A stretch of 30,046 nucleotides of DNA from CAZHMN01 sp964533705 (GCA_964533705.1 CAZHMN010000032.1:1-30046); one strand, 5' to 3'. Shown: positions 1-7,078, counted from the first letter of the stretch. Notes: generated by a model not told the origin, from the sequence alone. Numbers and translations: made by a program.

Positions 1-10
1 TTTTCCGTTG

Positions 11-52
11 CGTCAGGTCTTTCCCCTCTCCGCAGCGGGGTGTGACCTGATG
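11..52. other. Symmetric stem-loop near the window edge
   Basis: TCAGGTC (13-19) pairs with GACCTGA (44-50), and CCCC (23-26) pairs with GGGG (37-40). A symmetric 3+3 internal loop separates the two helices and the terminal loop has 10 bases. It lies about 140 bases beyond the ggt stop codon on the minus strand. There is no U-tract directly after the helix in either direction, so it is not a textbook intrinsic terminator. It could belong to a gene outside the window. Confidence 0.45.
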
Positions 53-154
53 CTTCTTGCACTTCCTACAGCGGTGCCCCGGAACACCCCCTCTTCTGAC
101 AGGCATTATCTCCCCACAAAATATCGGAGAAATACCTGACACGGCATCCTGATC

Positions 155-196
155 GCCAACGGCTAACAGCTAACGGCCAACTGCCAACCGCTAATA
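155..196. repeat. Six tandem copies of a 7-bp repeat (GCYAACN)
   Basis: Six consecutive heptamers can be read: GCCAACG, GCTAACA, GCTAACG, GCCAACT, GCCAACC, GCTAATA. The array overlaps the ggt stop codon (TAG, complement of 191-193), so the last copy is partly coding. The copies differ by one or two bases, so the array is not freshly expanded. Heptamer arrays of this kind are prone to slippage. Confidence 0.75.
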
Positions 197-1939
197 CCCC
201 CTCGCTCCCCCCTCTACACGCGAATCCGTGCCACCGTAGATCAGGCCGGTCTCGAGATCAATCAAGATGGCCTGCGCCGCCGACCAGGTGCCACCTACCG
301 CCACATCGTGCCCCCGGATAATCAGGTTCTGGATAACGTCGTAAGGGATGCCGTCTTCGATAAACAACCGGTCTGGCATCCACTGGTGGTGAACCCGGGG
401 AGCGTCCACCGCAGCCTGGATGTTCATTCCGTGTTCAATGACGTTCAGCATCACCTGCAGCACCGTGGTAATAATGCGCGGCCCTCCGGGCGATCCCACT
501 ACCATGAAGGGACGGCTTTCGTAAAAGACCAGCGTGGGAGTCATGGAAGAGAGCGGCCTCTTGCCCGGGGCGATGGCGTTGGCCTCGGCGCCGATTAAGC
601 CGAAGTAATTGGCCACACCCGGCTGAGCGGAAAAATCGTCCATCTCGTTATTCAAGAAAATCCCCGTGCCCGGAATGACGTAACCAGAGCCAAAGCCGGT
701 GTTGATCGTCGCCGTCATAGCCACCATGTTGCCCCAGCGATCCACCACCGAGAGGTGAGTGGTCTGCTTCCCGGCAGGAAAAACCTCTTCGGTGGTTTCG
801 TATGGATAAGGATCACCCGCTCCCGCTACGGGGCGCGCCCGGAAACGGGATATACCCCCTGCTAGACTGTCGGCGTAGTCCTTGGAAAGCAAGCCCGCAA
901 GCGGGATCTCGGTGAAATCGGGATCGCCCATGAATACAGCCCGATCTGCAAATGCGCGCTTCATGGCTTCAGCCATCAGGTGAATGGTTTCGGAGGAGTT
1001 GTGCCCCAGGTAAGCCAGATCGTAGCGTTCCAGAAGGTTCAGCATCTCAATTAAATGTACTCCTCCGGAACTGGGCGGAGGCATGGAATAGACGGTGAAA
1101 CCGTGGTACGAACCAACCACGGGCTGGCGAATGGCGACTTCGTATTCCTGCAAGTCCTTCAGGTTGATCAGACCCTTTTCCTGCTTCATGGCAGAAGCGA
1201 TTTTTCTGGCTATTTCACCTTCATAGAAAGCCGAATCGCCCTCTTCCGCCAGCAACCGATAGGTCATGGCCAAATCGTGCTGGACCAGGCGTTCGCCCAA
1301 ACCCAGCAGAGTACTGTCGGGATGGAACAGGATCTCGAAGGTGGACGGAAACCGAATCAGCTTATCCCGGTGGTGTTCGAGAACCATGACGTACGTCTGG
1401 GATAACTCGAAACCTGAATCAGCCAATGCGATGGCAGACTGGATCACCTGATCCAGGCTCATGGTGCCGTATTCCCGGAGAAGGTGACTCAGCGCCTTCA
1501 AGTGCCCCGGAACGCCCGCAGCCAAGACTCCCACCGTGGAAAGCTCGGGGATGACTTCGCCCGTGCGTTTATCAACGTACATGTCGGGCCGAGCGGCAGC
1601 GGGAGCCTTCTCACGCCCATCCACCACGATGGTTTCCCAACAATCAGCCAGGTAAAGCAGCGTAAAACTGCCGCCTCCGATACCGGATGAGTACCCTTCG
1701 ACGACTCCCAGTGCTAAGGCAGTAGCCACAGCGGCATCAACCGCGTTGCCACCGGATTTCAGGACCTCCAGGCCAATCTGCGAAGCCAGCGGGTGCGCTG
1801 AGACGACCATGCCATTCTTCGCCCAGGCGGGCCGGGGAGATGCGCCGTATGACAGACCAGTTCGGAGCAACAGGACACCGAATAGGCAGATCGCCAACAA
1901 GCCGATTTGTCCGACAAATCGTTTACTTAACTTGTACAT
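191..1939 (-). CDS. ggt: Gamma-glutamyltransferase (secreted/periplasmic)
   Basis: This enzyme cleaves the gamma-glutamyl bond of glutathione and related compounds and transfers the group to water or amino acids. It is made as a proenzyme that cuts itself into two subunits. The N-terminus has a hydrophobic signal segment (about residues 9-30). The autoprocessing site and nucleophile is the first Thr of TTHLSVVD (about residue 393), followed by the family's GNMVAMT and LNNEMDDFS motifs. SPGGPRI near the C-terminus matches the oxyanion-region SxGG. Length (about 582 aa) is normal. I take ATG at 1939; an in-frame GTG at 1945 is equally possible, and neither has a clear Shine-Dalgarno. It stands alone behind its own promoter (1983-2011). 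The family call is secure; the preferred substrate is not visible. Confidence 0.96.
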   Translation of the reverse strand: MYKLSKRFVGQIGLLAICLFGVLLLRTGLSYGASPRPAWAKNGMVVSAHPLASQIGLEVLKSGGNAVDAAVATALALGVVEGYSSGIGGGSFTLLYLADCWETIVVDGREKAPAAARPDMYVDKRTGEVIPELSTVGVLAAGVPGHLKALSHLLREYGTMSLDQVIQSAIALADSGFELSQTYVMVLEHHRDKLIRFPSTFEILFHPDSTLLGLGERLVQHDLAMTYRLLAEEGDSAFYEGEIARKIASAMKQEKGLINLKDLQEYEVAIRQPVVGSYHGFTVYSMPPPSSGGVHLIEMLNLLERYDLAYLGHNSSETIHLMAEAMKRAFADRAVFMGDPDFTEIPLAGLLSKDYADSLAGGISRFRARPVAGAGDPYPYETTEEVFPAGKQTTHLSVVDRWGNMVAMTATINTGFGSGYVIPGTGIFLNNEMDDFSAQPGVANYFGLIGAEANAIAPGKRPLSSMTPTLVFYESRPFMVVGSPGGPRIITTVLQVMLNVIEHGMNIQAAVDAPRVHHQWMPDRLFIEDGIPYDVIQNLIIRGHDVAVGGTWSAAQAILIDLETGLIYGGTDSRVEGGARGY

Positions 1940-1982
1940 AATCACGACATTTTTTGATTTTGAGGACTGGATAGACAGCTAA

Positions 1983-2011
1983 AATATAGTTATAAAGGTC
2001 TAAAAAGGCAA
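1983..2011 (-). promoter_or_regulatory. Sigma70-type promoter for ggt
   Basis: On the minus strand, TTGCCT (complement of 2006-2011) is followed by exactly 17 bases and TATATT (complement of 1983-1988). It lies 44 bases before the ggt ATG. It shares spacing and -10 box with the other promoters in this window. Confidence 0.6.
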
Positions 2012-2418
2012 GGACTACCGGCTTGTTTTCGGTTCGATTATATGGGCGTTCGGAACGCAGAGATTAATCTGCGGTAAAACCTAAAGACGATCCATAACCT
2101 CCGGGAATTCGCAAATAAAACCGTAAAATAAGCGTATAAAACATAAACGCGTTTGCTTGAATCGTATCGCGATGATCATCCAAAAACCCGATTGACGCGC
2201 TGCAAGGTCGAGTGCCCGAAAACGCGGCCAACCGAAGTGAGATGGGAAACCATCAGATGACCAGCTCCACCGCAAATCAAGTTGTGCCGGTGTTATCATA
2301 TCCACGTATAGCTTGAAATAAATCTCTCCAGAGTTTCGAATGGACAAAGGAAGTGAATCGAAAGGACTTCAGAAGAATTCAGTACTGAACTCTTGAAGAG
2401 AAAAAACGAGATTGGGTT
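2012..2418. other. Intergenic stretch without a supported gene
   Basis: About 400 bases lie between the divergent ggt and nifU-like promoters. An 88-codon minus-strand reading frame (2081-2347) is present. It has no Shine-Dalgarno, no recognisable motif and an odd composition (many Phe, Trp and Arg), so I do not call it. No tRNA, strong hairpin or repeat was found. Confidence 0.5.
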
Positions 2419-2447
2419 TTGATTTGGCCTTTTCAATTGATTATTTT
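2419..2447 (+). promoter_or_regulatory. Sigma70-type promoter for the nifU-like/ferritin-like pair
   Basis: TTGATT (2419-2424), 17 bases, TATTTT (2442-2447), about 90 bases before the NifU-like start. Confidence 0.5.
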
Positions 2448-2539
2448 ATAAACATATTTCGCAAATAACAAGACCGAACTCGCCGCCGGCGTCTCACTGG
2501 ATGCCCGTGGCGAGGTGGGAAACCCAAAAGGAGAAGCAG

Positions 2540-2764
2540 ATGGATCGCAGTCAAATTCAGGCAACATTGGACACCATCAGGCCGGCGCTGCAGGCGGACG
2601 GCGGAGACGTTGAGCTGGTCGAAATCGGAGATGATGGTGTCATCAAGGTAAGGCTGACCGGCATGTGCGGCGGTTGCCCCATGTCGCAGATTACCTTGAA
2701 GGAAGGTATCGAACGCTACATGAAAGAAGCACATCCTGAGATCAAGGCAGTAGAGGCAGTATAG
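2540..2764 (+). CDS. NifU C-terminal-domain Fe-S scaffold/carrier protein
   Basis: A 74-residue stand-alone NifU C-terminal (Nfu) domain, which carries or delivers Fe-S clusters to target proteins. The family signature is clear: LQADGGDVELV at 17-27 and the cluster-ligand CxxC at Cys43-Cys46 (TGMCGGCPMS), followed by an amphipathic helix. The ATG at 2540 is chosen because AAAGGAGAAG lies just upstream; the longer in-frame extension to 2501 has no such site. It sits 41 bases before a ferritin-fold gene and probably shares its transcript, which fits iron or redox handling. The domain alone does not tell which apoproteins it serves. Confidence 0.93.
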   Translation: MDRSQIQATLDTIRPALQADGGDVELVEIGDDGVIKVRLTGMCGGCPMSQITLKEGIERYMKEAHPEIKAVEAV

Positions 2765-2805
2765 TTTTATCCAAATTTTATTTAACGAAACAGGGAGGAG
2801 TACCA

Positions 2806-3348
2806 TTGGCAGCTAAAGATGCTCTTTCAGAAGAACTCGAGGCGCTGCAGTTGGCACTGAAAACCGAAGAGGACGGTTACAGGTATTTTAAGGAATCTTC
2901 GGAACGCACCCAGCACCCGATCGCCAGGAAGTTCTTCGCCACGTTAGCCGACGACGAGTACGTTCATATCCGGCTAATCAACGAATTTTACGACGCAATG
3001 AGGCAATCCTCCGGCCAGGGCACGATCAAACTTCCGGAGGCGCCAGGCAACTATCGCAAGAGACTGAAGACTATCTTCGAAGAAGCCTTGAAAGATATCA
3101 AAGAGAAAGTCCCCACGGACACCGGCATCACCGAGGTGTACGAACACGCTATGGATCTGGAAACCAAAGCCGCTGAATACTACAAACAACGCCGCGACAC
3201 GACCCCCTTCGATCAAGCAAGGAATATGTACGATTGGCTTTTCCACTTCGAGAGCGAACATTACAGAATGCTCTCGGAGACTCTATCTTATTTGCAGAAT
3301 CCAGAGCAGTGGCACCAGGAGTACGAAAAATCCATCTTCGAAGGATAA
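2806..3348 (+). CDS. Rubrerythrin/ferritin-like di-iron protein
   Basis: A 180-residue helical protein of the rubrerythrin-like ferritin superfamily. Two helix pairs carry the di-iron ligand pattern: a Glu in TEEDGYRYF (21/22) and ExxH at Glu51-His54 in the first half, Glu119 (ETKAAEYY) and ExxH at Glu149-His152 (FESEHY) in the second. There is no rubredoxin CxxC domain, so it is closer to stand-alone ferritin-like domains or erythrin-type proteins than to classical rubrerythrin. The start is TTG at 2806, supported by GGGAGGAG six bases upstream and by the lack of a nearby ATG. The likely role is peroxide reduction or iron handling, inferred from the fold and from the NifU-like neighbour. A strong hairpin follows the gene. 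Confidence 0.87.
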   Translation: MAAKDALSEELEALQLALKTEEDGYRYFKESSERTQHPIARKFFATLADDEYVHIRLINEFYDAMRQSSGQGTIKLPEAPGNYRKRLKTIFEEALKDIKEKVPTDTGITEVYEHAMDLETKAAEYYKQRRDTTPFDQARNMYDWLFHFESEHYRMLSETLSYLQNPEQWHQEYEKSIFEG

Positions 3349-3387
3349 TCTGACATTTACCATACATTCTTCGTTTCAAGAGAGGTC

Positions 3388-3416
3388 AAACGGAAGCTCG
3401 TGAAAGCTTCCGTTTT
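3388..3416. terminator. Bidirectional terminator between convergent genes
   Basis: An 11-bp perfect stem (3388-3398 with 3405-3415) and a 6-base loop. The 3' arm ends in TTTT on the plus strand and the complementary arm also ends in TTT on the minus strand. It lies between the ferritin-like gene and the converging lipoprotein gene, so it can serve both. Confidence 0.8.
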
Positions 3417-3452
3417 ATACTAAACTGAATTTGGGAATATCTTATTCAGCGC

Positions 3453-3920
3453 TTATCTCGTATTTATGACCTTCTCCACCCCGATGATGCCCTGCCTAGG
3501 ACCGTATTCGGTCTGAAAAAATTCGTACTTCCATTCGAACTGCAATCCCTCTTCCATCGCCAGATACTCCGGGTAATCACCGCCGATTTCAATCAGGTAC
3601 CAGCCGCCGGGAGCTTCCGGGTCGTTGGGAGCCGGGCTGAACAGGAAATGCACCTCATGCTTGTTTTTCCAGGGATCATCCGGATCGTCCTGGCGGGAAA
3701 TATCACAGAGGACCACGAGTTGTCCTTCGCCCAGTTGGTCTGTAGTTTTGAGAAAAAATCCGGAGGCCTTGGAATCGGCGCTCACCATCTGCTTTCCAAT
3801 TTTCTCCGCCAACTTTTCCGGCGTGGATGGGATCAACTGGCATGATGAGACAAGCGAGATCAGGATAAACGATGAGAAAATAAACTTAACGCAACCGTTG
3901 CAAACCGAGTGATAACGCAT
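3453..3920 (-). CDS. Small lipoprotein of unknown function
   Basis: A 155-residue protein with a lipoprotein signal: hydrophobic stretch at 11-24 and lipobox LVSSC with Cys27 as the lipidation site. After cleavage about 129 residues remain, acidic and rich in Pro, Trp and Tyr, with segments such as GGWYLIEIGGDYPEYL that suggest beta strands. I do not recognise the family. The ATG at 3920 has CAGGAG eight bases upstream. It is a single-gene unit with its own promoter (3949-3977) and a shared terminator downstream. It is probably anchored in the inner or outer membrane on the periplasmic side. Confidence 0.8.
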   Translation of the reverse strand: MRYHSVCNGCVKFIFSSFILISLVSSCQLIPSTPEKLAEKIGKQMVSADSKASGFFLKTTDQLGEGQLVVLCDISRQDDPDDPWKNKHEVHFLFSPAPNDPEAPGGWYLIEIGGDYPEYLAMEEGLQFEWKYEFFQTEYGPRQGIIGVEKVINTR

Positions 3921-3948
3921 TATTACACTCCTGAATTATTGTTATGGT

Positions 3949-3977
3949 AATATAATTAAAGGGCGGGAAAGGATCAA
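3949..3977 (-). promoter_or_regulatory. Sigma70-type promoter for the lipoprotein gene
   Basis: On the minus strand, TTGATC (complement of 3972-3977), 17 bases, TATATT (complement of 3949-3954), about 30 bases before the start codon. Confidence 0.65.
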
Positions 3978-4019
3978 AGGGAAAAGGGAGGATTAAGTTG
4001 AAGGTGGCTTGTCCTTAGT

Positions 4020-4415
4020 TTAAGCTTTTCGGCGCTCTTCCCAGCACCTGCGGTCGCCATGATCTCTCAGGTAAAGTTGCATGCTCAGATAGGCCTCCCG
4101 AGAAATTCCACGGCGGTCTGTTTTTCGACGATCCTTGGTGGGCTGATTCGATTGTGAAGATTCTTCTTTCGTTCCTCTTTTTTCATATCCTACTGAAATA
4201 ACTTCATCCTTTTTTCGATATATACCTATTATTGACTCCGGAGAATACCCTAAGCATCTGGCCTGATCCAAAAGGTCTTCGACGCTTTTTGCGTTCCCCC
4301 GCAATGTGCCATCCAAGCCCGCGACCCGTTTATCGGCTTTCCGCAAACTCGGTATAACATACCGCGTCATACATTCTATGATGGCAACTATGAATACTCC
4401 TTCCAATTCAAACAT
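4020..4415 (-). CDS. Orphan protein, second gene of a two-gene operon
   Basis: A 131-residue protein I cannot assign. The N-terminal 20 residues are hydrophobic (MFELEGVFIVAIIECM). The middle contains GNAKSVEDLLDQARCLGYSPESIIGIY, which looks like an alpha-helical segment. The C-terminal third is very basic and polar (KDRRKTDRRGISREAY, then RRCWEERRKA), which could bind nucleic acid or membrane phosphates. Its ATG overlaps the stop codon of the upstream gene by 8 bases and has AAGGA upstream, so the two are probably translationally coupled. The C-terminus ends close to the next promoter region, with no clear terminator. Confidence 0.65.
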   Translation of the reverse strand: MFELEGVFIVAIIECMTRYVIPSLRKADKRVAGLDGTLRGNAKSVEDLLDQARCLGYSPESIIGIYRKKDEVISVGYEKRGTKEESSQSNQPTKDRRKTDRRGISREAYLSMQLYLRDHGDRRCWEERRKA

Positions 4416-4776
4416 TAGATAGTTCCTTATCCACCAAAAATTCCCTCAGATGTTCGATTTGTTGGCGTTGCCAGTTGGCGTTTTCATTTAGTTCCTCAAC
4501 TCTTGCAGTGAGATTGTCAATTTGTTCGACGATACCTGAAAAAGCAGTTTTCACCCTTTCACAGATTTGATCAATACTCGGATCGTCATGATATTTCTCT
4601 TTTAGTGCAACTTTTGTCCGTTCAAAATGATCGTCGATTCTCTCCTTGATCTCGATGCCGTCTTTATCTTCAACGAGATCGAGCATCTCTTCTTCAATGC
4701 TCCCCATAGGCCCCGACGGCTCGGAAGTCAGAATGCCGTCTTCATCCCTCTCGTCGAAATGGCGATAATCACGCAC
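4408..4776 (-). CDS. Orphan acidic coiled-coil protein, first gene of a two-gene operon
   Basis: A 122-residue, strongly acidic protein. Residues 1-50 are full of Asp and Glu. Residues 80-115 read as a coiled coil with heptad Ile, Leu and Val (IVEQIDNLTARVEELNENA, then QQIEHLREFL). It starts with GTG at 4776, preceded by GGGGGG as a Shine-Dalgarno-like run. It overlaps the next gene by 8 bases. The acidic first protein and the basic tail of the second suggest they may bind each other, which is inference. No known family was recognised. Confidence 0.65.
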   Translation of the reverse strand: MRDYRHFDERDEDGILTSEPSGPMGSIEEEMLDLVEDKDGIEIKERIDDHFERTKVALKEKYHDDPSIDQICERVKTAFSGIVEQIDNLTARVEELNENANWQRQQIEHLREFLVDKELSNV

Positions 4777-4891
4777 GATAAATCCCCCCAGAATTGCTCT
4801 ATTGCTGTTCAGTTATCCTATGAGAATACCTCAGGATACCACTTGATGCTTTTAGATTACCCATTCTTCCTATCGGCTGTCTTTTAAAGGA

Positions 4892-4920
4892 ATTTTAATT
4901 GATCAATAGGGTTTTATCAA
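4892..4920 (-). promoter_or_regulatory. Sigma70-type promoter for the two-gene orphan operon
   Basis: On the minus strand, TTGATA (complement of 4915-4920), 17 bases, TAAAAT (complement of 4892-4897). It leaves a leader of roughly 110 bases before the GTG start at 4776. Confidence 0.5.
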
Positions 4921-5068
4921 GTAAAAAATATTGCCATTTGACCCGAATGCAGGAGATAGGCAATAGTTGCCTAATGAAGGATCAAAAGGCTTGAAGAATG
5001 GATTTTCTATCTGTCTCCGGAAAGGACTAACAGCAAAATTATCTCTTGCACTATTCTCTTCGTCTCGC

Positions 5069-5097
5069 TTGACAATCAATTTTGAATTTCTTAAATT
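5069..5097 (+). promoter_or_regulatory. Sigma70-type promoter for glutamate dehydrogenase
   Basis: A perfect TTGACA (5069-5074), 17 bases, TAAATT (5092-5097). The expected transcript start near 5104 gives a leader of about 245 bases, unusually long for this window. Confidence 0.65.
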
Positions 5098-5121
5098 ATT
5101 GCAACTTGAGTTCTGTCGGCC

Positions 5122-5217
5122 GGGGAGGCGATGAAGTGTTCTTCACGACTATCGCAACCGACGATCACTTGCACGGATAGGCGTAGTGGGAAGGTTCTGG
5201 ATCGGTACCACCTCCCC
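5122..5217 (+). promoter_or_regulatory. Candidate structured leader RNA (possible riboswitch) before gdh
   Basis: A closing helix GGGGAGG (5122-5128) with CCTCCCC (5211-5217) encloses two hairpins. The first is TGAAG (5132-5136) with CTTCA (5141-5145) and a 4-base loop. The second is CTATC plus GCAA (5149-5157) with TTGC (5169-5172) and GATAG (5176-5180), with a 3-base bulge. A short TGG/CCA pairing (5187-5189, 5208-5210) may add a third arm. The multi-branched form resembles a riboswitch aptamer. I could not match it to a known class from its conserved bases. It lies just after the gdh promoter. Confidence 0.45.
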
Positions 5218-5275
5218 AGTCCAAAATTTAGATAAAAACCTGTAGAACAACCTCAGAGACGAACAAATCAATCCA

Positions 5276-5302
5276 CAAGGATGGGATTCTGGGCTATCCT
5301 TG
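5276..5302 (+). promoter_or_regulatory. Second hairpin in the gdh leader
   Basis: CAAGGAT (5276-5282) pairs perfectly with ATCCTTG (5296-5302) around a 13-base loop. It ends 27 bases before the AGGAGAAG ribosome site (5329-5336). No U-tract follows, so it is not a terminator by itself; it could be part of a translational switch. Confidence 0.45.
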
Positions 5303-5348
5303 GAACAGACCCATTTCTATTTTGATTCAGGAGAAGTCAACGTTATCA

Positions 5349-6671
5349 ATGGAAACCACCATGAATACAAAGAAATATCCTCCCAAGCACATGGGCACCA
5401 TGATGGGCCATGTGCAACCGACCGCCTTCGAAAATGCCCTCAAGCAGTTCGAGGCGGCGGCAAAAGTAATAAAGCTAACGGATAACCAGATAGCCGTGAT
5501 AAAAGAGCCCCGCCGGGTGACCGAAGTGAAGTTGCCCGTGCGGATGGATGACGGGCGTATCGAAGTTTTCCAGGGTTTTCGGGTGCACCATAATATCGCC
5601 CGGGGTCCGGCGAAGGGCGGCATTCGTTTTCACCCTGACGTGACCGTTGACGAAGTCAAAGCGCTGGCCTTTTGGATGACCTATAAATGCGCGGTTGTCA
5701 ACATCCCTATGGGGGGCGGAAAGGGCGGAGTGGTCGTTGATCCCAGCAAGCTGTCACTGGGTGAATTGGAGCGACTGGCCCGTCGCTATATGGCTGAGAT
5801 GATTGATCTCTTCGGCCCTGATCGCGACGTCCCCGCGCCGGACGTCAATACCGGCCCCATGGTTATGGCCTGGATGATGGACACTTATTCCATGCATTTC
5901 AGGAATTTCGTACCAAGCGTGATCACCGGCAAGCCGTTAGAACTCGGCGGGAGTAAAGGTCGCGCAGCGGCTACAGCTCAGGGGATGGTCATCTGCGTCC
6001 GAGAAGCGGCCAAAAAGCTGAACCTCGATTTGAAGGGCGCCACCGTGGCGATACAGGGATACGGCAATGCCGGGTCGAACGCCGCCAAGCTGCTGCGCGA
6101 GGACGGCTGCAAGATCGTCGCCATCAGCGATATCGGCGGCGGATTTTACAATCACGAGCAGGGCATTGATCCTGATGTGGCCATCGAGTACGTTCGCGAA
6201 CATAAGACACTGAAGGATTTTGAACGCAGTGCCAACGTTAGAGCCTACCAAGATCCCATGGAGCTCTTGCAAGAACCGGTTGACATCCTGATTCCCGCAG
6301 CTCTGGAAAATCAAATCACCGATAGCAATGCACCATTCGTCAAGCCCAAAATCATTGCCGAGTGCGCCAACGGCCCCTGCACTTTCGAGGCCGACGCGAT
6401 CCTGGATAAAAACGGCGTGTTCATCATTCCCGATATTCTCTGCAATGCCGGAGGCGTCACCGTCAGCTACCTGGAATGGGTGCAGAACCGCATGGGCTAT
6501 TACTGGGAGGCTGACAAGGTTCAGCAGGATCTTGAACGCATCATGGTCAGCGCCTTCCAGGACGTGTACGATACCTCCCAGAAGTTCAACGTCAACATGC
6601 GCATCGCTGCTTTCATTATTGCTATCGAGCGCGTGACTAAGGCCAGCGAGATGCGCGGTTTATACGCTTGA
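5349..6671 (+). CDS. gdhA: Glu/Leu/Phe/Val-family dehydrogenase, most likely NAD(P)-glutamate dehydrogenase
   Basis: This enzyme interconverts glutamate with 2-oxoglutarate and ammonium, linking carbon and nitrogen metabolism. The product is about 440 aa, normal for the hexameric type. The substrate domain holds GPAKGGIRFHP and PMGGGKGG, whose Lys (about residue 125) is the family's catalytic lysine. DVPAPDVNTG follows. The Rossmann fold has GYGNAGSNAAK at about 237-247. I chose ATG 5349; the reading frame extends upstream to a TTG at 5322, but the ribosome site AGGAGAAG (5329-5336) lies inside that extension. The gap from that site to 5349 is long (15 bases). Leucine or phenylalanine dehydrogenase is less likely, given the length and the conserved core, but cofactor and substrate cannot be fixed by eye. 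Confidence 0.93.
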   Translation: METTMNTKKYPPKHMGTMMGHVQPTAFENALKQFEAAAKVIKLTDNQIAVIKEPRRVTEVKLPVRMDDGRIEVFQGFRVHHNIARGPAKGGIRFHPDVTVDEVKALAFWMTYKCAVVNIPMGGGKGGVVVDPSKLSLGELERLARRYMAEMIDLFGPDRDVPAPDVNTGPMVMAWMMDTYSMHFRNFVPSVITGKPLELGGSKGRAAATAQGMVICVREAAKKLNLDLKGATVAIQGYGNAGSNAAKLLREDGCKIVAISDIGGGFYNHEQGIDPDVAIEYVREHKTLKDFERSANVRAYQDPMELLQEPVDILIPAALENQITDSNAPFVKPKIIAECANGPCTFEADAILDKNGVFIIPDILCNAGGVTVSYLEWVQNRMGYYWEADKVQQDLERIMVSAFQDVYDTSQKFNVNMRIAAFIIAIERVTKASEMRGLYA

Positions 6672-6691
6672 TTGTTCAGTAACTTCGAGAG

Positions 6692-6718
6692 AATCCCGGC
6701 GCCGGCCGGGATTTTTTA
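6692..6718 (+). terminator. Intrinsic terminator of gdhA
   Basis: A perfect 9-bp stem AATCCCGGC (6692-6700) with GCCGGGATT (6705-6713), a 4-base GCCG loop and a run of T immediately after. It lies 20 bases after the stop codon. Confidence 0.93.
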
Positions 6719-6835
6719 TTGCCTTATCTCGTATAACAGATAGTAGGTCGTCTTGAACATTGGAATATTTTACGCCTTCATCGGGCGCTCTTAGTATTGG
6801 CAAATAGAAAGCGGGGATTTTCCAGCCGATTTTTC

Positions 6836-6864
6836 TTGACATTATTTCTTAGAATGGATATATT
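6836..6864 (+). promoter_or_regulatory. Strong sigma70-type promoter upstream of lon
   Basis: TTGACA (6836-6841), 17 bases, TATATT (6859-6864). It is identical in both boxes to the two promoters of the outer-membrane protein at 28195 and 28514. It would give lon a leader of about 315 bases containing the paired repeats and the sigma54 site, or it may make a separate short transcript. Confidence 0.65.
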
Positions 6865-6947
6865 GCCCTGGACGTGAAAAATCCGCATCTTACCTCCGGA
6901 CACAGAAATTTATACACCCGCTGGAAAACCGATATAATGATCGGCGC

Positions 6948-6987
6948 TGCCTAGCTTTCTGGCAAGCACATGCCTGTCAATATGGCA
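6948..6987. promoter_or_regulatory. Two TGCC-N9-GGCA inverted repeats, candidate enhancer site
   Basis: Copy 1 is 6948-6964 and copy 2 is 6971-6987. Both have the half-sites TGCC and GGCA with exactly 9 bases between, and their centres are 23 bp apart, about two helical turns. The spacers share no sequence, so only the half-sites are repeated. They lie 75-115 bp upstream of a sigma54 promoter, the usual place for a bacterial enhancer-binding protein. An overlapping CTGTCA/TGACAG inverted repeat (6974-6979, 6996-7001) is also present. Confidence 0.5.
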
Positions 6988-7061
6988 GATGACGGTGACA
7001 GATAACCATAATCCATTAAGACTATAATTACTAGTTATAATATAATTAGACAATTAGAGTC

Positions 7062-7078
7062 TTGGCACCCATATTGCA
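7062..7078 (+). promoter_or_regulatory. Sigma54 (RpoN) promoter for lon
   Basis: TTGGCACCCATATTGCA carries the invariant GG (7064-7065) and GC (7076-7077) exactly 10 bases apart, with the consensus TGGCAC and TTGCA elements around them. The expected start is near 7089, about 100 bases before the lon ATG. Confidence 0.65.

Noticed and set aside
2081..2347. An 88-codon minus-strand reading frame in the ggt-nifU interval
   Set aside because: No ribosome site, no promoter directly before it, no recognisable motif; composition looks like non-coding DNA.
5322..5348. Extended N-terminus for glutamate dehydrogenase from a TTG codon
   Set aside because: The extension would contain the ribosome-binding site AGGAGAAG itself; the family normally starts close to the ATG at 5349.
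6874..6954. A short GTG-started reading frame after the first lon promoter
   Set aside because: About 26 codons, no Shine-Dalgarno and no recognisable pattern; the interval is better explained as regulatory DNA.
7018..7062. AAGACT/AGTCTT inverted repeat in the A/T-rich stretch before the lon sigma54 site
   Set aside because: Six base pairs with a loop of more than 30 bases is expected by chance in such A/T-rich DNA.
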